Below, piece by piece: positions 7,243 to 14,250 of a stretch of 64,000 nt of DNA. Numbering within the stretch: position 1 is the stretch's first letter; each line of letters opens with the position of its first letter. The DNA is from Oceanidesulfovibrio indonesiensis (lineage in GTDB: Bacteria; Desulfobacterota; Desulfovibrionia; Desulfovibrionales; Desulfovibrionaceae), in NCBI RefSeq assembly GCF_007625075.1, contig NZ_QMIE01000003.1, positions 43,326 through 107,325 on the forward strand. The letters are read 5' to 3'. A program made the position numbers and the translations under genes. The notes below the pieces were generated by a model. That model ran no database searches and had not been told where the DNA came from. It saw only the letters and a list, made by a program, of their open reading frames with translations.

Positions 7243-8028
7243 ATGGCACGACGCGATGCACGTGAGCGTTTGGATGAACTGCGCCGTAATCCCCAGCAAT
7301 GCGAAGTCCCCGGCTGCTACGCCTACAGACAGAAATGGGGCCGGTACTGTGAGCACCACGACAGGGTGAACGAACGGACCGGACACCCTGAAGGTCATAC
7401 GATACGCAAGGGGCAGCTACGCCCCTACGCTGCGAGGGCTACGGAGTTCATCCAGGAACAACACCAACACCGGGGCGTACAAGCCGCCCTGGAATGGATC
7501 GAGGAGCTACTTGCCAATGCTGAAGACCCCGGTGAGCTTCACCGCAGTAGTCTACCGTCTCAGCGAGTCGGGAAGTGGTTCCACAAGATGCACCTTGCCG
7601 GGATCACCGCAGAGGAAGTCTTGTCCACCGTGGTGGGCCTGTACCTGCTGCGGGAGCTTGACCCCAGGCAGTTCAAGAGTGACAGGCACTTTCAGCACAT
7701 GCTGGCAATCCGCGTCTTGCGGCTGGTCCCTGCGCCGTTCATACAGGCATGGTGCAATGGCGAAGGACGGCGGCTGTACCACAGGATCGGCGTGAAGATG
7801 CGGGAACACCTTGCGGACCGTCTGAACGCTGCCCTGGGGCTGCTGGCGCTGCGTATGGCCAGGGAGATCAAGAAGCGGATGGAGGAGGAGCAACGCCAGG
7901 AATGGCTGGATAGGCTGGATGGTGTAGCCGATCCGTTCATGAAGCCGGACAGGGATATGGTCTACCATGCTTCGCCCACGGGTTCGGAGGACAAAGAGGG
8001 ATTCGAACTGGAACACGGCGACTTCTAA
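7243..8028 (+). CDS. Hypothetical protein with N-terminal Cys/His cluster
   Basis: The 261-residue protein has a putative zinc-binding knot near residues 20-45 (CEVPGCYAYRQKWGRYCEHH). A long, mostly helical and charged body follows, including LALRMAREIKKRMEEEQRQEWLDRL, and the tail is acidic. I recognise no family. GGGAGG precedes ATG 7243. It is the last gene before the right end of the element and is preceded by operator-like repeats. The zinc knot plus basic helices would fit a DNA-binding or excision/replication accessory factor, but that is a guess from position. Confidence 0.7.
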   Translation: MARRDARERLDELRRNPQQCEVPGCYAYRQKWGRYCEHHDRVNERTGHPEGHTIRKGQLRPYAARATEFIQEQHQHRGVQAALEWIEELLANAEDPGELHRSSLPSQRVGKWFHKMHLAGITAEEVLSTVVGLYLLRELDPRQFKSDRHFQHMLAIRVLRLVPAPFIQAWCNGEGRRLYHRIGVKMREHLADRLNAALGLLALRMAREIKKRMEEEQRQEWLDRLDGVADPFMKPDRDMVYHASPTGSEDKEGFELEHGDF

Positions 8029-8058
8029 GGCCACCAAGGAGCCCTTGAAAGTGTTACA

Positions 8059-8119
8059 GAAACGCGTTACATCTCAGACCTGAGCAGTGGACTTAAAGTA
8101 CTGAGATGTAACGCGTTTC
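8059..8119. repeat. Perfect 19-bp inverted repeat next to attR
   Basis: The arm 8059-8077 (GAAACGCGTTACATCTCAG) is repeated exactly in inverse orientation at 8101-8119, with a 23-bp spacer. It ends 14 bases before the right att repeat. A 9-base part (CTGAGATGT) also occurs at 6991-6999. There is no T tract. Position and perfection suggest a recombination or replication site (arm-type integrase or excisionase binding), rather than a terminator. Confidence 0.8.
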
Positions 8120-8133
8120 CTTCCTGGCCACGA

Positions 8134-8153
8134 GAATCCCTCTCCCTCCGCCA
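8134..8153 (+). repeat. attR: right 20-bp direct repeat of the integrated element
   Basis: This is an exact copy of 315-334 (the tRNA-Ser 3' end including CCA). It is not preceded by the remainder of a tRNA, so it is the partial att copy. Host sequence resumes at 8154 with the tRNA terminator. Confidence 0.93.
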
Positions 8154-8163
8154 ATAGTATTCT

Positions 8164-8210
8164 AAAACCCGTCGATCTGGCAGCCTGTCGGATCGACGGG
8201 TTTTTCTTTT
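8164..8210 (+). terminator. Displaced original terminator of tRNA-Ser
   Basis: A perfect 14-bp stem (8164-8177 with 8191-8204, AAAACCCGTCGATC mirrored) has a 13-base loop and a TTTTTCTTTT tail. It starts 11 bases after attR. In the uninterrupted chromosome it would stand just after the tRNA CCA. Confidence 0.93.
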
Positions 8211-8350
8211 CAACATGGTTCCGTAGAGCCATCAAAAGAATCCCCCGTTGTCTCAATATCCCTGAAAAACACTCTTCATCGACCTGCATCTTTCTGCCAC
8301 ACTAAAAACTTAAAGAATCCTGAACTACTAAGACCGTGCACGGAGGCTGC

Positions 8351-9622
8351 ATGTTCCTGCGCCTGTTTTTTGCTGCGCTTATCGCGCTAGCAATGTCTTT
8401 ACCCCACACGGCCAACGCCCAGGAGGAAAAATGTCTGGGATGCCACAAGGGCATCTCGCCGATGATCGTCTCCGACTGGCAGCACAGCGTCCATTCGGAA
8501 GTGGGCACCACATGCGTCAGCTGCCACGGCAGCGAACACACCACAGCCAAGGACACCGACAAGGCCGGCCTTGTCACGCCGGAAACCTGCAGGACATGTC
8601 ACCCGGACAGGGTGGAAGAATTTTCCCGAGGCAAGCACGCATTTGCCTGGGATTCTTACAGAGCCATGCCCACTACGCACTGGCAGCCCATGATCCTGCG
8701 CGAGGGTCTGCAAGGGTGCTCCGGCTGCCACAAGATCGGCCTCAAGAGCGAGGAGGAGATTCAGGCGCTGCGGGATCAGGGCAGCAATTACGGCGCAGGC
8801 TCCTGCGATTCCTGCCATACACGACACCTGTTCTCAAAGAAGGAGGCCCAGTCGCCCCAGGCGTGCCGCACCTGCCACATGGGCCTGGATCACCCGCAGT
8901 GGGAGATGTACGAGTCCTCCAAGCACGGCGTGCGCCACCAGCTCAAGGTGACCGGCGCCCTTCCCGAGAACGCCGCCGCGCCCACCTGTCAGGCCTGTCA
9001 CATGAATGAAGGCGACCACGCCGTGATGACCGGATGGGGATTTCTGGGCGTGCGTCTGCCCATGCCGGATGACGAGGAATGGGCCGCCGACCGCACCACA
9101 CTGTTCAAAGGCTTCGGCGTACTCTCGCCGGAAGGCGAGCCCACGGAGCGGCTCGAAGTGTTGAAAGAGGTGCAGGCCCTGCGCGTCACCGAGGAGGCGT
9201 TCCAGGAGCAGCGCGAGAAGATGGTCGCAACCTGCGGCCAGTGCCACAGCGAAAGCTACGCCCGCAATGAACTCGCCAGGGGCGACGAAATGATCCGCAT
9301 TTCCGACGCCCTCCTGGCCGAGTCGATCCGCGAAGTCGCCTCGCTTTACAAGGACGGCATCCTGGAGAAGCCGGAGAGCTATGCATACGCCTACCCGGAC
9401 CTGCTCTCGTTCCACGACGCGCCCACCGAAATCGAGACGCAGCTATGGCTCATGTTCCTCAAGCACCGTATGCGCACCTTCCAGGGTTCGTTCCACATGA
9501 ACCCGGACTACGCCTTGTGGTATGGTTGGAGCGAGATGGTCCGCGACCGCAACGCGATCGCCGAGCGCGCGGAGGAACTCAGGCGCCGCGCCAGGGTGAT
9601 GGGCGCAATAGAAACCGAATAG
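8351..9622 (+). CDS. Octaheme c-type cytochrome of the hydroxylamine oxidoreductase (HAO) family
   Basis: The 423-residue periplasmic protein has a signal peptide (cleavage near ANAQ24). It has eight CXXCH heme sites at about residues 28, 55, 80, 123, 152, 172, 213 and 295. Spacing and blocks such as GSCDSCHTRHLFSKKEA, ACRTCHMGLDHPQWEMYESSKHG and the C-terminal HMNPDYALWYG match HAO-like octaheme enzymes. Non-oxidising members reduce nitrite or hydroxylamine, or act on other small N or S compounds. The ATG at 8351 has GGAGG at ideal spacing; the upstream GTG would place the ribosome site inside the gene. A hemerythrin gene follows 72 bases later, hinting at a role in NO/O2 stress. Confidence 0.9.
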   Translation: MFLRLFFAALIALAMSLPHTANAQEEKCLGCHKGISPMIVSDWQHSVHSEVGTTCVSCHGSEHTTAKDTDKAGLVTPETCRTCHPDRVEEFSRGKHAFAWDSYRAMPTTHWQPMILREGLQGCSGCHKIGLKSEEEIQALRDQGSNYGAGSCDSCHTRHLFSKKEAQSPQACRTCHMGLDHPQWEMYESSKHGVRHQLKVTGALPENAAAPTCQACHMNEGDHAVMTGWGFLGVRLPMPDDEEWAADRTTLFKGFGVLSPEGEPTERLEVLKEVQALRVTEEAFQEQREKMVATCGQCHSESYARNELARGDEMIRISDALLAESIREVASLYKDGILEKPESYAYAYPDLLSFHDAPTEIETQLWLMFLKHRMRTFQGSFHMNPDYALWYGWSEMVRDRNAIAERAEELRRRARVMGAIETE

Positions 9623-9694
9623 GATGGAGACGAGCCACGCCCGGCAGACACGCCGGACAAGAGACGACTTACCTCAAGCACCGGAGATACGCCC

Positions 9695-10231
9695 ATGGAA
9701 CCGATCGGTCCGCTCATGCACGAACACAGGCTCATAGAACGCATGATCGCCCTGCTCAATGCCGAGGCCGAACGCCTCGAAAACGGCGAGAAGCCCGACC
9801 TGCCCTTCCTGTTCAACGGCATCGAATTCATCCGCGTCTATGCGGACAAGCTCCACCACGGCAAGGAAGAGGACGTGCTCTTCCGCGAGATGGAAAAAAA
9901 GGATCTGACCCCGGAGCACGAATCAATGCTCCGCGAGCTCGTGGAGGACCACAAGTACGGCCGCAGCCTCGTGGCCGAGTTGGAAAGCGCGGCCTCCGCC
10001 TTCAGCGAGCATGGCGACCCGAACTCGGTGGCCCAGGTGCTGCGCAAGCTCACTGATTTCTATCCGAAACATATCGAGAAGGAGGACAAGCACTTTTTCT
10101 TCCCTGTGCTGGAGTACTTCAGCAAGGAACAGCGGCAAGCCATGCTGGATGAGTACGAGGAGCTCGAAAAGAACCTCGTGAACCAACGTTACAAGGGCAT
10201 GGTCGAGCAACTCGAAACCAGGAAGGGATGA
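9695..10231 (+). CDS. Hemerythrin HHE-domain protein
   Basis: The 178-residue protein folds as a hemerythrin-like four-helix bundle. Likely diiron ligands are H9/H11 (MHEHR), H54 or H55 with E58/E59 (LHHGKEED), H86 (EDHKYG), and H126 with E130 (KHIEKED). These proteins bind O2 or NO and, in anaerobes, protect or sense. No membrane or regulatory domain is fused, so it is a cytoplasmic single-domain type. Its stop overlaps the next start (ATGA at 10228-10231), coupling it to the DNA ligase gene. That links oxidative or nitrosative stress with DNA repair. Confidence 0.9.
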   Translation: MEPIGPLMHEHRLIERMIALLNAEAERLENGEKPDLPFLFNGIEFIRVYADKLHHGKEEDVLFREMEKKDLTPEHESMLRELVEDHKYGRSLVAELESAASAFSEHGDPNSVAQVLRKLTDFYPKHIEKEDKHFFFPVLEYFSKEQRQAMLDEYEELEKNLVNQRYKGMVEQLETRKG

Positions 10232-11190
10232 TGCGATACGCGCCCATGCTCGCCACCCTCGAGCACGAGGCGTTCTCGCACCCGGACTGGATATACGAAC
10301 GCAAGCTCGACGGCGAACGCTGCCTCGTGGTCAAGGAAGGCCGCGACGTCACCCTCTTCTCCCGCAACGGAAAGGAGTTGAACAACGCCTATCCCGAGCT
10401 TGCCGAAGCCTTCGCAGAGCAGGACGGTTCGTTCGTTGTTGACGGGGAGATCGTGGCTTTCGAGGGCAGCGTCACCAGCTTCGCCAGGCTCCAGCCACGC
10501 ATGCAGGTGCGCGATCCTGAAGAAGCGCGCGACTCCGGCGTGGCCGTGTATTTCTACGCCTTCGACATGCTGGAACGAGAAGGCGAGGACTTCACCGACA
10601 AGCCGCTCGATGAACGCAAGTCCGCGCTCAAAAAGGCCATCGATTACAAGGCCCCCATTCGCTTCACCCCGCACCGCAACGAACATGGCGAGGCGTACCT
10701 CGCCCAAGCCTGCGACAAGGGATGGGAAGGACTCATCGCCAAGGATCGACACTCCAAATACGTGCACCGCCGGTCCCGCAAGTGGCTCAAGTTTAAATGC
10801 ACGGCCCGGCAGGAATTCGTCATCGGCGGGTTTACCGAGCCCCACGGAGAGCGGATCGGCTTCGGCGCGCTGCTTGTGGGGTATTACGAAACACGCGGCG
10901 GCGACACCCTGCGCTACGCCGGCAAGGTGGGTACGGGATACGACGATGATACCCTGAAAAGCCTGCACGGACGGATGCAGAAGCTCGAACGCGCCACACC
11001 GCCTTTCATGCCGTTCGAGGGCGAACGGCTACCGGACAAGGGCACAACCTGGATCACGCCGTCACTGGTCTGCGAGGCAGGCTTCACGGAATGGACTGGT
11101 CCACCCGGCTCGCCGGCCAAACTCCGTCATCCGCGATTCCTGGGTCTGCGCCGGGACAAGGACCCAAAGGACGTTGTCCGCGAAGGATGA
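10228..11190 (+). CDS. ATP-dependent DNA ligase, LigD ligase-domain type
   Basis: The 320-residue protein has an adenylation domain with motif I KLDGER (K26 is the AMP-accepting lysine), VDGEIVAFEG (motif III region), EGLIAKDRHSKY (motif IV) and WLKFKC (motif V). An OB-fold domain follows from about 205 (EFVIGGFTEPHGERIGFGALLVGYY). This matches the stand-alone ligase part of bacterial NHEJ LigD. The next gene, overlapping by ATGA, is the LigD polymerase part, so the activities that are fused in LigD are separate proteins here. No phosphoesterase domain or Ku gene is in the window. Confidence 0.93.
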   Translation: MMRYAPMLATLEHEAFSHPDWIYERKLDGERCLVVKEGRDVTLFSRNGKELNNAYPELAEAFAEQDGSFVVDGEIVAFEGSVTSFARLQPRMQVRDPEEARDSGVAVYFYAFDMLEREGEDFTDKPLDERKSALKKAIDYKAPIRFTPHRNEHGEAYLAQACDKGWEGLIAKDRHSKYVHRRSRKWLKFKCTARQEFVIGGFTEPHGERIGFGALLVGYYETRGGDTLRYAGKVGTGYDDDTLKSLHGRMQKLERATPPFMPFEGERLPDKGTTWITPSLVCEAGFTEWTGPPGSPAKLRHPRFLGLRRDKDPKDVVREG

Positions 11191-11195
11191 TCCCC

Positions 11196-12122
11196 ATGAC
11201 TATGCTTCGTTTCGGCAAGTACTCAGTGTCGTTCGACAAAGAAGACAAGGTCTTCTACCCGGCGCACGACGGCGACGACGCCGTGACCAAGGGCGACGTG
11301 ATCCGCTACTACAAGGACATAGCCGAGGCCATGCTGCCCCATGTGCGCGGCCGGCCCCTCACCCTGCGGCGATTCCCTGACGGCATCGAAAGCCAGGGCT
11401 TCTACATGCAGGAGGCGCAGGACTACTTTCCGGAGTGGGTCGAGCGTGTGTCGGCAACGCGCAGCGACGGCTCCACCATCCGCCACGCCGTGGCCCGTCG
11501 CGCGGCCGACCTCGCCTACCTCGCCAGCCTGGGCACCCTGGAGATCCATACATGGCTTTCCGGCGAAGACGATCTTCGCAAACCGGACTGGCTCGTGTTC
11601 GATCTGGACCCGCCCGGCCACGACGCGGACGCCTTCGACGTGGTGCGCCACGGCGCCCTGGACGTGCGCGATCTGCTGGATGAGCTGGGTCTCGCGGCTT
11701 TCGTCAAGCTCACCGGCTCCAAGGGGCTGCATGTGGTTGCGCCTATCGCGCCGGGGGAAGACTTCGACGACGTGCGCGCCTTCGCCCGGGACGCAGCCCG
11801 GCTCCTGGCGTCACGCAAGCCGGACGACTACACGACCGAGCAACGCAAGGACAAGCGCAAGGGCCGGCTCTATCTGGACATGATGCGCAACGCCTACGGC
11901 CAGCACGCCGTGGCCCCCTACTCCCTGCGTCCCCTGCCGGGCGCTCCGGTGGCCGCGCCGCTGGATTGGGATGAGGTGGAGGACAGCGCACTCACCCCGC
12001 GGGCCGTGACCATCCGGACCGTGTTCCGCCGCCTGGGCCAGAAAGACGACCCCTGGAAAACCATGGCCCGGCGCCGCCGCAGCCTGAAGAAGGCTCGACG
12101 AAGGCTGGAGGCCAAGCTCTGA
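11196..12122 (+). CDS. LigD-type primase-polymerase (NHEJ polymerase)
   Basis: The 308-residue archaeo-eukaryotic primase-like polymerase of the LigD PolDom family would add nucleotides at double-strand-break ends. Signature elements are VFDLDPP with metal-binding D136 and D138, FVKLTGSKGLHVVAP (171-183), and KGRLYLD further on; the N-terminal DKVFYPAHDG motif is also typical. ATG 11196 has GAAGG 9 bases upstream. ATG 11187, which overlaps the ligase stop, is an alternative. The arginine-rich C-terminus (MARRRRSLKKARRRLEAKL) probably helps DNA contact. Confidence 0.93.
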   Translation: MTMLRFGKYSVSFDKEDKVFYPAHDGDDAVTKGDVIRYYKDIAEAMLPHVRGRPLTLRRFPDGIESQGFYMQEAQDYFPEWVERVSATRSDGSTIRHAVARRAADLAYLASLGTLEIHTWLSGEDDLRKPDWLVFDLDPPGHDADAFDVVRHGALDVRDLLDELGLAAFVKLTGSKGLHVVAPIAPGEDFDDVRAFARDAARLLASRKPDDYTTEQRKDKRKGRLYLDMMRNAYGQHAVAPYSLRPLPGAPVAAPLDWDEVEDSALTPRAVTIRTVFRRLGQKDDPWKTMARRRRSLKKARRRLEAKL

Positions 12123-12158
12123 CCAGTGTTCTGAAGAAAGAATATCAGGAGGATAGAT

Positions 12159-13148
12159 ATGCGCGCCATGATGCTGCACGATTTCGGCGATGTCTCCAAC
12201 TTCAAGCCGGGCGAGCTGCCCAGGCCGGAACCAGGACCCGGCGAGGTCCTGGTCAGGATAGCGGCCTCGGGCGTCAACCCCGTGGACACCAAGATCCGCG
12301 CTCTGGCCCCGGCCTTTGCCCCCAGACTGCCTGCCGTGCTCGGCATGGACATGGCCGGCACAGTGGAGGCCGTGGGCGCCGGCGTGACGGACCTTGCCGT
12401 GGGCGACGAGGTCTGGGGCTGCGTGGGCGGCCTGGCCAATATGCAGGGAACCCTGGCAGAGTACGTGGCCGCCGATGCGCGCCTCATGGGCAGGAAACCG
12501 AAGCGCCTGTCCATGCGGGAGGCCGCGGCCATGCCGCTGGTCACCATCACGGCCTGGATGCTCCTCCACGAGCGGGCGAATATTCAGCAGGACCAGTTCA
12601 TACTGGTGCACGGCGGCACTGGCGGCGTCGGCCACATGGCCGTTCAGCTCGCACACGCAGCCGGCGTCCGCACGGCCACCACCGTCTCCACGGATGAGAA
12701 GGCGAAGATTGCACGCAGCCTGGGCGCCGACGAGACGATCCTCTACACCGAGGAGTCCGTGGCAGAATACGTGAAACGCTTGACCGACGGCCAGGGATTC
12801 GACGCAGTCATCGACACCGTGGGCGGCAGGAGCCTGGACGCGTCCATGGAAGCCGCGTGTCTCGAAGGCATCATCGCTTCCACCAACACCCGCTCCAGCC
12901 ACGATCTTTCCACCATGCACGCCAAGGCGCTGACCCTCTCGGTGGTGCTCATGCTTCTGCCCATGATTACGGGCGTAGGACGCGAACGCTACCGGGCCAT
13001 CCTGGACGCGGCAGCCCCGCTGGTGGACGCCGGCAAGCTCACGCCGCTCATGGACTCCCACCGCTTCGGCCTGGAAGACCTCGCCGAGGCCCACTCCCTG
13101 CTTGAACAGGGCGCCATCGTGGGCAAGGCCGTCGTGGATATCGATTGA
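12159..13148 (+). CDS. MDR-family zinc-free quinone oxidoreductase-like protein
   Basis: The 329-residue medium-chain dehydrogenase/reductase has a GroES-like N-terminal half with GVNPVDTKIR and LGMDMAGTVEAVG. The Rossmann half has HGGTGGVGHMAVQLAHAAG (nucleotide-binding, AxxGxxG-type) and FDAVIDTVGG. The catalytic zinc ligands of alcohol dehydrogenases are absent, pointing to the quinone oxidoreductase/zeta-crystallin group that uses NADPH. A strong AGGAGG precedes ATG 12159. It lies 36 bases after the LigD polymerase gene and may share its transcript. The substrate is unknown. Confidence 0.85.
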   Translation: MRAMMLHDFGDVSNFKPGELPRPEPGPGEVLVRIAASGVNPVDTKIRALAPAFAPRLPAVLGMDMAGTVEAVGAGVTDLAVGDEVWGCVGGLANMQGTLAEYVAADARLMGRKPKRLSMREAAAMPLVTITAWMLLHERANIQQDQFILVHGGTGGVGHMAVQLAHAAGVRTATTVSTDEKAKIARSLGADETILYTEESVAEYVKRLTDGQGFDAVIDTVGGRSLDASMEAACLEGIIASTNTRSSHDLSTMHAKALTLSVVLMLLPMITGVGRERYRAILDAAAPLVDAGKLTPLMDSHRFGLEDLAEAHSLLEQGAIVGKAVVDID

Positions 13149-13155
13149 CGAAATC

Positions 13156-13210
13156 GAGGGCCGCCGTCCCTCATGCACCACCGTCAGGGAGCATCGCTCC
13201 CTGGCTCATA
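13156..13210 (+). terminator. Hairpins closing the 8351-13148 gene row
   Basis: A small stem (GAGGG 13156-13160 with CCCTC 13168-13172) is followed by a perfect 8-bp stem (13185-13192 with 13196-13203) with a 3-base loop. Only a weak T-rich tail (CATATTTTG) follows. It lies between convergent genes and is probably a terminator, but not a textbook one. Confidence 0.45.
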
Positions 13211-13268
13211 TTTTGGGTCACGGGGAACGGTGCGTCCCCTGGACCGCAGGCGTGTCGCAAAGGAAGCG

Positions 13269-14222
13269 CTAGTATCCCAGCTGTTCGATCTGTTCTCGCA
13301 GCACGGCGGCCGAGCGCTTGAGCGCGTCCTCTTCCTCCGGCGCGAGCGGCGCGTCCAGCACCCCTTCGACTCCCGTGCTCCCCAGAATGGAGGGCAGGGA
13401 CAGGCATACGTGCTCGATTCCATATGACCCCTGTACGAGGCTGGAGACCGTGAGCACGCTTTCCTCATCACGCTGGATGGAGCGGATGATGCGCACCAGG
13501 GCGAGGCCGATGCCGTAGGCTGTGGAGCCTTTGCGATCGATGATCTCGTAGGCTGATTCACGCACCTGCCGTTCGATGTTCTCGCGATCCACCTTGCCGC
13601 ATTTGCGGTCGCAGGTGGTGCAGAAATCCGCCAGGGATACGCCGGCGATGTTCACCCGGCTCCACAGGGCCAGTTCGCTGTCCCCATGCTCGCCTATGAC
13701 GTGGCAGTGCAGGTTGCGCGGGTCCAGCCGGCAGTGCTGGGCCATGAGGTAGCGAAAGCGCGCGCTGTCCAGCACCGTGCCCGAGCTGATGACCCGCTCG
13801 GGCGGCAGGCCGGATTCCTTGAGCGCCACATACGTCATTACATCCACCGGATTGGTGACCATGATGATGATCGGGTTCGGGTTGTGCTCCAGAATTCTGT
13901 GCACGATGTCCTTGACGATGGCGGCGTTCTTCCTGGAGAGATCCAGCCGGGTATCGCCGGGCCCCTGCGCCGCGCCGGCCGTGACCACTACGATATCCGC
14001 TCCGGCGCACAACTCGTAGCTGTCACCGCCGTCTATCTGCATGGGGTAGGACATCGCCATGGCGTGCCCCAGGTCCATCACCTCGCCTTCGGCCTTTTCC
14101 GCGCTTCTGTTGATAAGGGCCAACTCGCGCACCGCTCCCTTGATGGTCAGTGCGTACGCCAGGCTCGCGCCCACGTTGCCGGCGCCTATGATTGCAACTC
14201 GTGATCTGGGTGGCTCCATCAT
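13269..14222 (-). CDS. ldh: L-lactate dehydrogenase (LDH/MDH superfamily)
   Basis: The 317-residue protein has GAGNVG (13-18), a substrate loop AAQGPGDTR with Q86 (Gln marks lactate; Arg would mark malate) and R92, R155, and the catalytic H179 in GEHGDSE. It interconverts pyruvate and L-lactate. The residue after strand beta-2 that selects NAD is normally Asp (LID); here the sequence reads LINRS (N38-R39-S40), a pattern seen in NADP-preferring Rossmann enzymes. The ATG at 14222 has GGAG 9 bases upstream; a second ATG follows directly. It lies 28 bases downstream of ppsA, as the last gene of a gap-ppsA-ldh operon. Confidence 0.85.
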   Translation of the reverse strand: MMEPPRSRVAIIGAGNVGASLAYALTIKGAVRELALINRSAEKAEGEVMDLGHAMAMSYPMQIDGGDSYELCAGADIVVVTAGAAQGPGDTRLDLSRKNAAIVKDIVHRILEHNPNPIIIMVTNPVDVMTYVALKESGLPPERVISSGTVLDSARFRYLMAQHCRLDPRNLHCHVIGEHGDSELALWSRVNIAGVSLADFCTTCDRKCGKVDRENIERQVRESAYEIIDRKGSTAYGIGLALVRIIRSIQRDEESVLTVSSLVQGSYGIEHVCLSLPSILGSTGVEGVLDAPLAPEEEDALKRSAAVLREQIEQLGY

Positions 14223-14250
14223 GAGGGTCGTCTCCACGTTTCGATTATTG

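Larger units (their letters stand above)
315..8153 (+). mobile_element. 7.8-kb integrative element in tRNA-Ser, possibly a phage satellite
   Basis: The element is bounded by 20-bp repeats at both ends, one inside the tRNA. It starts with a tyrosine integrase and has lower GC and looser gene packing than the flanks. Cargo in order: integrase (424), thermonuclease (2309), lipoprotein on the minus strand (2870), serine resolvase (3549), Bro-N protein (4507), small ORF (5361), small-terminase-like protein (5974), ParB-like protein (6258) and a zinc-finger unknown (7243). No portal, capsid, tail, large-terminase or lysis gene is present. The tRNA's original terminator now lies just beyond the right repeat. 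Boundaries are seen directly; the satellite reading is inference. Confidence 0.93.
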
